DNA of 13,070 nucleotides from Microbacteriaceae bacterium (GTDB taxonomy: Bacteria > Actinomycetota > Actinomycetes > Actinomycetales > Microbacteriaceae), in assembly GCA_011620705.1 (NCBI GenBank), contig WOYR01000044.1:1-13070 (forward strand), given 5' to 3'. A program made the position numbers and the translations under genes. Shown here piece after piece: positions 1-5,818 of this stretch (positions are counted from its first letter, which is position 1; the number at the start of each line of letters is the position of its first letter). The notes beneath the pieces were generated by a model, which saw nothing but the letters and a program-made list of their open reading frames with translations, was not told the DNA's origin and ran no database searches.

Positions 1-79
1 CGCGCGCTCGGAAGAGGGTGACCGCCTCGAGGATCTGACTGCGGGTCGAGTTGTCGACCCGCACCTTGATCGGCAGATG
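1..79 (-). pseudogene. ilvN: C-terminal domain of ilvN, separated from its N-terminus by an in-frame TAG
   Basis: Reading the minus strand past the TAG at 82-80 in the same frame gives HLPIKVRVDNSTRS and then ILEAVTLFRAR up to the window edge. This is the start of the IlvN C-terminal domain; homologues I know read roughly EHLLIKVRADNSTRSQ at this point, directly after the DPAQSV block. No frameshift is needed, so the interruption is a single nonsense codon where a glutamate (GAG/GAA) is expected. A proline stands where leucine or isoleucine is usual (HLP versus HLL/HIL). The first in-frame alternative start is a GTG at the valine of IKV, with no evident Shine-Dalgarno. The rest lies beyond the left edge, and the operon would be expected to continue there, often with ilvC. 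Confidence 0.8.
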
Positions 80-337
80 CTAGCGGTGCACCGACTGCGC
101 CGGATCGAGCTCGACGATCTTGATCACGTTGACCAGCTTGTTGAGCTGCTTGGTCACCTGCTCGAGCGGGGCGTCCTCGACATCCACTGCGACGGTGATG
201 CGCGAGAGCCCCTCGATCTCGCTGGCGCCGACGGCGAGCGACTCGATGTTGAAGCCGCGGCGGGCGAACAGTCCGGCGACGCGGGTGAGCAGACCGGGCT
301 TGTCCTCGACGAGGAGGGAGAGCACGTGGTAGGTCAT
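80..337 (-). CDS. ilvN: Acetolactate synthase small (regulatory) subunit, truncated to its ACT domain
   Basis: IlvN binds the catalytic subunit IlvB, raises its activity and normally confers feedback inhibition by valine. The 85 codons here hold a complete N-terminal ACT domain: MTYHVLSLLVEDKPGLLTRV, then ARRGFNIESLAVG with the conserved glycine (G15) and asparagine (N30) region that shapes the valine site in characterised homologues, ending at DPAQSVHR. The family is usually about 160-175 residues, so half is missing. The cause is a TAG at 82-80. The ATG at 337-335 overlaps the ilvB stop by one base (TGATG), so translation is probably coupled. From work on the E. coli AHAS III small subunit, an N-terminal fragment of about this length can still activate the enzyme but no longer senses valine; applying that here is inference. 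A sequencing error at one base would also explain the stop. Confidence 0.85.
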   Translation of the reverse strand: MTYHVLSLLVEDKPGLLTRVAGLFARRGFNIESLAVGASEIEGLSRITVAVDVEDAPLEQVTKQLNKLVNVIKIVELDPAQSVHR

Positions 338-2163
338 CACTCCACTTCCCAGGCCGGGGCGTGATCGCGGGCGTACTGCACCAGCGAGTTGCCGAGGCCC
401 TGCGGCACCATCGGCCACACCATGGCGTCGCGGCTGACGATGAAGTCGATGACGACCGGCCGGTCGTTGGTCTCCAGCGCGAGCTTGATCGCAGCGTCGA
501 CCTCCTCCGGCTTGGTCACCCGGATGCCGAGGGCGCCGTACGCGTCCGCCATCTTCACGAAGTCGGGCACCATCCTCGTCGGACTGTCGGCGCCGGCGTG
601 ACCGGTATCGAGGTCGGTGAAGGAATGCCGGCCGTCGTAGAACAGCGTCTGCCACTGCCGCACCATGCCGAGGCTGGAGTTGTTGATGATGGCGACCTTG
701 ATCGGGATGTCGTTGATCGTGCAGGTGGCGAGCTCCTGGTTGGTCATCTGGAAGCAGCCATCGCCGTCGATCGCCCACACCACGCGGTCCGGCTGCGCCA
801 CCTTCGCGCCCATCGCCGCCGGGACCGCGTAGCCCATGGTGCCGGCGCCGCCGGAGTTGAGGAAGGCATGCGGCCGCTCGTACTTGATGAACTGCGCCGC
901 CCACATCTGGTGCTGGCCGACGCCCGCGGCGTATACCGCCTCCGGACCGGTCAGCTCGCCGATGCGCTCGATGACCGCCTGGGGCGACAGCAGGCCGTCT
1001 TCCGGCTCGGTGTAGCCGAGCGGGTAGTCCGCGCGGAGCGTGTTCAGGCGCTCCCACCAGGCGGACAGGTCCGGCTTCTGCTTCTTGACGGCATCCGCGT
1101 ACGCCCCGATGAGGTCGACGACCACCTCTTTGGCGTCGCCGACGATCGGCACATCGGCGTGGCGGATCTTGCCGATCTCGGCCGGGTCGATGTCGACATG
1201 GACCACCTGGGCGTGCGGCGCGAAATCGCTCACCTTGCCGGTGACCCGGTCGTCGAATCGGGCGCCGAGCGCGATGATGAGGTCGCTCTCCTGCAGCGCG
1301 AGCACCGCGGACACCGCCCCGTGCATGCCGGGCATGCCCAGGTGCTGCGGGTGCGAGTCGGGGAAGGCGCCCCGCGCCATCAGCGTCGTGACCACCGGCG
1401 CGCCGGTCTTCTCGGCCAGCTCGCGCAGCACCTTCTCGGCGCCGGAGCGGATGACGCCGCCCCCCACGTACAGCACCGGCTTCTCGGCGGCGGCGAGCAG
1501 CTCGGCGGCGGCGATGATCTGCTTGCCGTGCGCCTTCGTCACCGGACGGTAGCCGGGCAGGTCGATCTTCGGCGGCCAGATGAACGGCGCTGTGTTCTGC
1601 TGCGCGTCCTTGGTGATGTCGACGAGCACCGGTCCGGGGCGGCCGGTCGTGGCGATCTGGTACGCCTCCGCCAGCACGACCGGGATCTCGGCGGGATCGG
1701 TGACCAGGAACGAATGCTTGGTGATCGGCATCGTGATGCCGACGATGTCGATCTCCTGGAAGGCGTCGGTGCCCATCACGGTCGAGAAGACCTGGCCGGT
1801 GATCGCGATCAGCGGCACCGAATCCATGTGGGCATCCGCGATGGCGGTGACGAGGTTGGTCGCACCGGGGCCCGATGTGGCGATGCAGACGCCGACCCGG
1901 CCGGATGCCGCGGCATAGCCCTCCGCGGCATGCCCCGCGCCCTGCTCATGCCGGGTGAGGATGTGGCGGACGGCGGTGGACGACATCAGCTCGTCGTAGA
2001 ACGGCATGATCGCCCCGCCCGGGATGCCGAAGACGTCGGTGACGCCGAGCTTCTCGAGCGTCGCGAGGATCGCGCCGGAGCCGGTCAGCAGCTCAGGCGC
2101 GCTGGTGCCGGCGTCCGACGCTCGCGGGCGGCCGGGCTTGGCCGCAGGAGGTGCAGTGGTCAT
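337..2163 (-). CDS. ilvB: Acetolactate synthase large (catalytic) subunit
   Basis: A ThDP-, FAD- and Mg-dependent enzyme that condenses two pyruvates to acetolactate, or pyruvate with 2-ketobutyrate to acetohydroxybutyrate, the first shared step of branched-chain amino acid synthesis. The 608 residues have the usual order: N-terminal pyrimidine-binding domain with catalytic E73 (RHEQGAGHAAEGYA), the GQVFSTVMGTDAFQE segment near 123-137, the central FAD domain with ARFDDRVTG (301-309), and the C-terminal pyrophosphate domain with GDG at 467-469 and NN at 494-495 of the ThDP motif, followed by MVRQWQ. A longer open frame runs upstream to 2265, but I start at MTTAPP because AAGGAA lies 5 nt before that ATG and conserved sequence begins after it. 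It lies 37 bp behind ilvD and overlaps ilvN by one base, so the three are almost certainly cotranscribed. Confidence 0.97.
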   Translation of the reverse strand: MTTAPPAAKPGRPRASDAGTSAPELLTGSGAILATLEKLGVTDVFGIPGGAIMPFYDELMSSTAVRHILTRHEQGAGHAAEGYAAASGRVGVCIATSGPGATNLVTAIADAHMDSVPLIAITGQVFSTVMGTDAFQEIDIVGITMPITKHSFLVTDPAEIPVVLAEAYQIATTGRPGPVLVDITKDAQQNTAPFIWPPKIDLPGYRPVTKAHGKQIIAAAELLAAAEKPVLYVGGGVIRSGAEKVLRELAEKTGAPVVTTLMARGAFPDSHPQHLGMPGMHGAVSAVLALQESDLIIALGARFDDRVTGKVSDFAPHAQVVHVDIDPAEIGKIRHADVPIVGDAKEVVVDLIGAYADAVKKQKPDLSAWWERLNTLRADYPLGYTEPEDGLLSPQAVIERIGELTGPEAVYAAGVGQHQMWAAQFIKYERPHAFLNSGGAGTMGYAVPAAMGAKVAQPDRVVWAIDGDGCFQMTNQELATCTINDIPIKVAIINNSSLGMVRQWQTLFYDGRHSFTDLDTGHAGADSPTRMVPDFVKMADAYGALGIRVTKPEEVDAAIKLALETNDRPVVIDFIVSRDAMVWPMVPQGLGNSLVQYARDHAPAWEVE

Positions 2164-2168
2164 GGTTG

Positions 2169-2174
2169 TTCCTT
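2169..2174 (-). promoter_or_regulatory. Shine-Dalgarno site of ilvB
   Basis: AAGGAA on the minus strand, 5 nt before the ATG at 2163-2161. It decides the ilvB start against the longer open frame reaching 2265. It lies in the 37-bp gap between ilvD and ilvB, where I see no terminator or leader peptide. Confidence 0.65.
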
Positions 2175-2200
2175 GCGGGCGGAAGACGGTGAAGTGGGCA

Positions 2201-3907
2201 CTACCCCGTGACCGCGCCCTCCGCGGCGGAGTGCACGAGCTTGGAGTACTTCGCGAGAACGCCACGGGTATAGCGCGGTGGGAGAGGAACCCAGCGGGAG
2301 CGCCGGTTCTCCAGCTCGGCCGGATCGACCAGTAGCTCGATCGACCGGGCTGCGATATCGACCCGTATCAGATCACCATCGTGCACGAAGGCGATGGGAC
2401 CTGCGTCCGTCGCCTCGGGAGCGATGTGGCCGATGCACAGGCCGGTTGTGCCGCCTGAGAATCTGCCGTCGGTCAAGAGTAGTACATCCTTGCCGAGGCC
2501 TGCGCCCTTGATCGCGGCGGTGATGGCCAGCATCTCGCGCATCCCCGGGCCGCCCTTCGGGCCCTCCCAGCGGATGACGACCACGTCGCCGTGCTGGATC
2601 TCGCCGGCCGCCAGGGCGTCCATCGCGGCGCGCTCGCGCTCGAACACGCGGGCGGGACCCTCGAAGGCCGCCAGATCGAATCCGGCTGTCTTCACGACGG
2701 CGCCCTCTGGCGCGAGCGAGCCCGTGAGGATGGTCAGGCCGCCGGTGGCGTGGATCGGGTTGTCGAGCGAGCGCAGCACCTCGCCGTCCAGCGGGGGGAT
2801 GTCGAGCTCTGCCAGATTCTCGGCCATCGTCTTGCCGGTCACGGTGAGGCAGTCGCCGTGCAGCAGGCCGGCATCCAGCAGCGCCTTCATCAGCACGGGC
2901 AGCCCGCCGCGGCGGTCGACGTCGTTCATGACGTACTTGCCGAAAGGCTTGAGGTCGCCGACGTGCGGCACCTTCGAGCCGATCCGGTTGAAGTCGTCGA
3001 GGGTGAGCTCCACCTCGGCCTCGCGTGCGATGGCCAGCAGGTGCAGCACGATGTTGGTCGATCCGCCGAGGGCCATGCCGACGGCGATGGCGTTCTCGAA
3101 GGCATCCTTGGTCAGGATGTCGCGGCTCGTGATCCCCAGATTCAGCAGGTTGACCACGGCCTCGCCCGAGCGGTGCGCGTAGTAGTCGCGGCGCGCATCG
3201 GCCGCGGCCGGGCTGGCCGAGCCGGGCAGGCTCATCCCGAGCGCCTCGGCGACGCTCGCCATGGTGTTCGCGGTGTACATGCCGCCGCATGCACCCTCGC
3301 CCGGGGCGAAGGCGCACTCGATGCGGTGCGCGTCCTCCTCGCTCATGGTGCCGGCGAGCACGCCGCCGACCGCCTCGAAGGAGTCGATGATCGTGATGTC
3401 CTTCTCGGTGCCGTCGCTGAGGCGCACCCAGCCGGGCGCGATCGAGCCCGCATAGAGGAAGACGGATGCCAGATCCAGCCGCGCGGCCGCCATCAGCATC
3501 CCGGGGATCGACTTGTCGCACCCCGCGAGCAGCACGGAGCCGTCGAGCCGCTCGGCCTGCATGACCACCTCGACGGAGTCGGCGATGACCTCGCGGCTCA
3601 CCAGCGAGAAGTGCATGCCCTCGTGGCCCATCGAGATGCCGTCGCTGACGCTCACCGTGCCGAACTGCAGGGGGTAGCCGCCGCCGGAGTGCACGCCCTC
3701 CTTCGCGGCCTGCGCGAGGCGCGCCAGGCTGAGGTTGCACGGCGTGATCTCGTTCCACGAACTGGCGATGCCGATCTGCGCCTTGTCCCAGTCGGCGTCG
3801 CCCATGCCGACGGCGCGCAGCATCCCGCGGCTGGTCGTGGCCTCGATGCCATCCGTGACCGTGCGCGATCGGGGCTTGTGGTCGATCTTCGGCGTTGTTT
3901 CCGGCAT
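2201..3907 (-). CDS. ilvD: Dihydroxy-acid dehydratase
   Basis: IlvD dehydrates 2,3-dihydroxy-isovalerate and 2,3-dihydroxy-3-methylvalerate to the 2-keto acids, using an iron-sulfur cluster and Mg. The 568 residues match the family length of about 560-570. The three expected cluster cysteines are visible: C57 in TPCN, C130 in GCDKSIPGM and C207 in EGACGGMYTANTM. The C-terminal GRFSGGTTGLCIGHIAPEA segment carries the serine taken as catalytic base in the family. I start at MPETTPKIDHKPRSRT, although the frame stays open to 4399: conserved sequence begins there, the extension would read through an inverted repeat and into the divergent neighbour, and a TACCCT box lies 6 nt before this ATG with no Shine-Dalgarno, fitting a leaderless message. 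It is the first gene of ilvD-ilvB-ilvN. Confidence 0.97.
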   Translation of the reverse strand: MPETTPKIDHKPRSRTVTDGIEATTSRGMLRAVGMGDADWDKAQIGIASSWNEITPCNLSLARLAQAAKEGVHSGGGYPLQFGTVSVSDGISMGHEGMHFSLVSREVIADSVEVVMQAERLDGSVLLAGCDKSIPGMLMAAARLDLASVFLYAGSIAPGWVRLSDGTEKDITIIDSFEAVGGVLAGTMSEEDAHRIECAFAPGEGACGGMYTANTMASVAEALGMSLPGSASPAAADARRDYYAHRSGEAVVNLLNLGITSRDILTKDAFENAIAVGMALGGSTNIVLHLLAIAREAEVELTLDDFNRIGSKVPHVGDLKPFGKYVMNDVDRRGGLPVLMKALLDAGLLHGDCLTVTGKTMAENLAELDIPPLDGEVLRSLDNPIHATGGLTILTGSLAPEGAVVKTAGFDLAAFEGPARVFERERAAMDALAAGEIQHGDVVVIRWEGPKGGPGMREMLAITAAIKGAGLGKDVLLLTDGRFSGGTTGLCIGHIAPEATDAGPIAFVHDGDLIRVDIAARSIELLVDPAELENRRSRWVPLPPRYTRGVLAKYSKLVHSAAEGAVTG

Positions 3908-3913
3908 GTGACG

Positions 3914-3919
3914 AGGGTA
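3914..3919 (-). promoter_or_regulatory. Putative -10 box of a leaderless ilvD promoter
   Basis: On the minus strand TACCCT (TANNNT) is followed by 6 nt and then the ilvD ATG, so transcription would begin at or next to the start codon. No Shine-Dalgarno precedes the ATG, which fits. I find no convincing -35 at 17 nt spacing. A leaderless start would leave no room for an ilv leader-peptide attenuator. This is inferred from sequence only. Confidence 0.5.
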
Positions 3920-3991
3920 TCGCTGCCCCGGATGCGCTGCTGACGGTGCTCGGACGTCCGAGGAACCCGGCGCATCGCCCCCACCCCACAC

Positions 3992-4049
3992 CGAGTTGAC
4001 TCGAATGGCGGGTTGCGGTGTTGTTCCGCCCGCCATTCGGGTCAACTCG
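3992..4049. repeat. Dispersed palindromic element, copy 1
   Basis: An inverted repeat with 21-nt arms, 3992-4012 and 4029-4049, one mismatch (T4001 opposite G4040, a wobble in RNA) and a 16-nt loop. The left arm contains GAGTTGACTCGAATGGCGGG. It sits between the divergent ilvD and phosphotransferase genes, upstream of both, so it is not placed as a terminator for either. The same element occurs in opposite orientation at 8341-8398 with an equal-length loop, so it is a dispersed REP- or MITE-like repeat, possibly with a secondary regulatory role. Confidence 0.8.
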
Positions 4050-4084
4050 CGCCGATCGTCACCGCCACGTGCGGGCTGTTGGGC

Positions 4085-4876
4085 ATGACGACGCCGTACG
4101 CTCGCTCGGCGGGTGACGAGGTCGAGCAGCCGCTCAGCGGCGGGAACACCCACGCGTCCGTCGTGCGGGCGGGCGACACGGTGCGGCGGCCGACCGGCCC
4201 GTGGACTCCCGCCGTGCACGAGGTGCTCGCGCGCCTCGCCGAGCGCGGCATCCCGGCGCCCCGCGCGCTCGGCATCGATGAACGGGGCCGTGAGATCCTG
4301 AGCTTCATCCCGGGCGACGTGATCTGGCCAGGACACGTCGACCTGCTGGGTGACGAAGACGCCCTCGAGAGCCTGGGTCGCAGCATCCGGGACGTGCATG
4401 ACGCGCTAGTCGGCTACGACCCGCCGGCCGCGGTGTGGTCGACGCGATCCGCCGATCCCAGCGGTTCGCGCGAGCTGCTTTGCCACAACGACCTCGGTCT
4501 GTGGAACCTGGTGCGATCGGGCGACGACTGGGTCTGCATCGACTGGGATCTCGCCGCCCCCGGACGACGATCGTGGGACGTCTCCCTCGCGCTGCTGTCT
4601 TCCGTGTCGCTCATGCCGGACTCGAGCATCGATGAGGCGCGCACGCTGGGCCGCATCCGCGCATTCGTTCACGGCTACGGCACCGACCTCTTCCCAACCG
4701 ACACGCTGCGGGTGGCGGTCGAGCGCTGCGGCATCGAGACCCGGATGATCGAAGCCGAGGCTGCGCGCGGCGACGAGGTCGCCCGCCGCCTGCTCGCCGA
4801 GGGACACGCTGACATCTGGCGTGCCGCCGAGCAGCACATCTCCCGCAACCGGATGCGCTGGCAGTCGGCCATCTGA
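4085..4876 (+). CDS. APH-fold phosphotransferase, substrate unknown
   Basis: A 263-residue protein of the phosphotransferase enzyme family (aminoglycoside/choline kinase-like fold). The catalytic loop is LCHNDLGLWNLV: H134, the base D136 and N141 in the HxDxxxxN pattern. The Mg-binding motif follows as CIDWDLAAPG with D153 and D155. The N-terminal lobe (LSGGN, then VVRAGDTVRRPTGPWT near 27-41) resembles the nucleotide-binding part of this subfamily. I start at the ATG at 4085; the frame is open back to a TTG at 4013, but that would run through the loop and right arm of a palindrome, and conserved sequence begins near residue 17. No good Shine-Dalgarno is seen. It is a lone gene, divergent from ilvD and convergent with otsB. 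Calling it an antibiotic-resistance gene would be unsupported; many such chromosomal proteins have unknown small-molecule substrates. Confidence 0.88.
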   Translation: MTTPYARSAGDEVEQPLSGGNTHASVVRAGDTVRRPTGPWTPAVHEVLARLAERGIPAPRALGIDERGREILSFIPGDVIWPGHVDLLGDEDALESLGRSIRDVHDALVGYDPPAAVWSTRSADPSGSRELLCHNDLGLWNLVRSGDDWVCIDWDLAAPGRRSWDVSLALLSSVSLMPDSSIDEARTLGRIRAFVHGYGTDLFPTDTLRVAVERCGIETRMIEAEAARGDEVARRLLAEGHADIWRAAEQHISRNRMRWQSAI

Positions 4877-4896
4877 CCGCACATCCGCCCCTCTCT

Positions 4897-4969
4897 CCCC
4901 TCTTGTTTTGCCGAAATCCACCAGTGGGGGGCTGCGACCGTTCGCGATTTTCGGCAAGTGCATGAGGGG
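4897..4969. terminator. Large imperfect inverted repeat between convergent genes
   Basis: Outer arms CCCCTC (4897-4902) and GAGGGG (4964-4969), a small asymmetric internal loop of 5 and 6 nt, then inner arms TTGCCGAAA (4908-4916) and TTTCGGCAA (4949-4957) enclosing about 32 nt. It fills most of the 107-bp gap between the ends of the phosphotransferase gene and otsB, so a bidirectional terminator is a reasonable reading. There is no clear T-tract on either side, and the size would also suit a dispersed palindromic repeat. It is unrelated in sequence to the element at 3992. Confidence 0.5.
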
Positions 4970-4983
4970 GATGCGGCAGAGTC

Positions 4984-5793
4984 CTACTGCTCGTGGACGT
5001 CGCCCTCGCGGAAGGTCGCGAGAGTGGACAGCACGAGCGCGATCTCGTCCGGGCCCGGCACTCGGAAAGCGGCCTCCGTCGCGCCAGAGCCGCTCTTGAC
5101 CCCGAGGTCGTCCGGCGTCAGCGCGGCGAAGGCGTCCTCATCCGTGACATCGTCGCCGGCGTAGAAGACCGCGTCGGCCGCGGTGTAGCGGCGCAGATGC
5201 TCGAGCGCCTCGCCCTTGGTGTTCGGCCGCACGGAGAACTCGAGCACGTTCTTGCCCTCCCGGACGGTGAGGTTGTCGACCTCCGCCTGCGCCTCGCTGA
5301 GCGCGACCAGGTGGGCGATCCGCGAGTCGTGCTCGGTCGCCAGCCGGGTGTGCAGCGCGAAGCCGGCCGGCTTCGCCTCGAGCCAGACCTGGTCGATCGA
5401 ATCGGCGACATCCCCGAGCACCTCGTGCAGCACCTCGACCTTCTCGAGCTCCGCGGTGTCGAGGCTGAACCGGTCGGACGGGTCGTCGAGGCGGATCTCG
5501 ACCCCGTGCGATCCGACCAGCAGCGTGGTGTCGGGCAGATCGGCGACCTCGATCAGGCTGCTCAGCGACCTTCCGCTGATGAGGGCGACCCGGGTGTTCG
5601 GCAGTGCGAGCAGGCGCAGCACCGCGTCCCGGGCCTCCGGGATGGCGCGCGCGGCGGCCGGATTGTCGACCTCGGGGGCGAGCGTCCCGTCGAAGTCGAG
5701 CGCGACGAGGAGGCGCTTCACACGCGCGAGTTCGCGCAGGGCTCCGATGAGGGATGAGGACAGGGGCTCGGGTCCGGATGGCGACGGCGGCAT
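4984..5793 (-). CDS. otsB: Trehalose-6-phosphate phosphatase
   Basis: OtsB hydrolyses trehalose-6-phosphate to trehalose in the cytoplasm, completing the pathway begun by OtsA. The 269 residues carry the HAD-superfamily motifs in order: DFDGTLAP with nucleophile D33 and D35, SGRS at 73-76, NTKGEA with K193, and GDDVTDEDAF with acidic residues D214, D215 and D218. KPAGFALHTR (141-150) is a typical trehalose-phosphatase cap-region block. The ATG at 5793 is the only in-frame ATG near the conserved start, but no strong Shine-Dalgarno precedes it. It lies 25 nt downstream of the otsA stop on the same strand, so the two are probably one operon, with otsA first and otsB followed by the inverted repeat at 4897-4969. 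Confidence 0.95.
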   Translation of the reverse strand: MPPSPSGPEPLSSSLIGALRELARVKRLLVALDFDGTLAPEVDNPAAARAIPEARDAVLRLLALPNTRVALISGRSLSSLIEVADLPDTTLLVGSHGVEIRLDDPSDRFSLDTAELEKVEVLHEVLGDVADSIDQVWLEAKPAGFALHTRLATEHDSRIAHLVALSEAQAEVDNLTVREGKNVLEFSVRPNTKGEALEHLRRYTAADAVFYAGDDVTDEDAFAALTPDDLGVKSGSGATEAAFRVPGPDEIALVLSTLATFREGDVHEQ

Positions 5794-5818
5794 GATCGTG
5801 ACGGTGCGAACGCGCGAC

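Noticed and set aside
452..830. A herbicide-resistance allele of IlvB
   Set aside because: The MVRQWQ tryptophan is the common sensitive form and the GQVFSTVMG segment varies naturally among bacteria, so nothing specific can be claimed.
80..1057. Long minus-strand open frame that includes the ilvN start and runs back through ilvB
   Set aside because: Upstream of MTYHVL it is an arginine- and glycine-rich out-of-frame reading of ilvB. The ACT domain start at 337 is clear, so the extension is not used.
361..2211. 616-residue plus-strand open frame antisense to ilvB, and similar long frames opposite ilvD, otsA and the ALDH gene
   Set aside because: These are typical shadows in high-GC DNA: rich in Arg, His, Asp and Val, with no motif, and exactly opposite well-supported genes.
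1..3920. T-box, ilv leader peptide or riboswitch ahead of the ilv genes
   Set aside because: The ilvD start seems leaderless and the 37-bp ilvD-ilvB gap holds only a Shine-Dalgarno; no run of branched-chain codons or T-box sequence is seen.
4013..4084. TTG start of the phosphotransferase at 4013
   Set aside because: The extra 24 residues would be encoded largely by the palindrome's loop and right arm and look unlike the family; the ATG at 4085 precedes the conserved part.
3908..4399. Upstream extension of ilvD to 732 residues
   Set aside because: It would cross a palindrome and read antisense through the phosphotransferase gene. Conserved IlvD sequence begins at the 3907 ATG and the family length is about 565.
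4085..4876. Aminoglycoside resistance gene
   Set aside because: The APH motifs are present, but the protein shows no specific match to known resistance subfamilies that I can recognise, and it stands among housekeeping genes without mobile elements.
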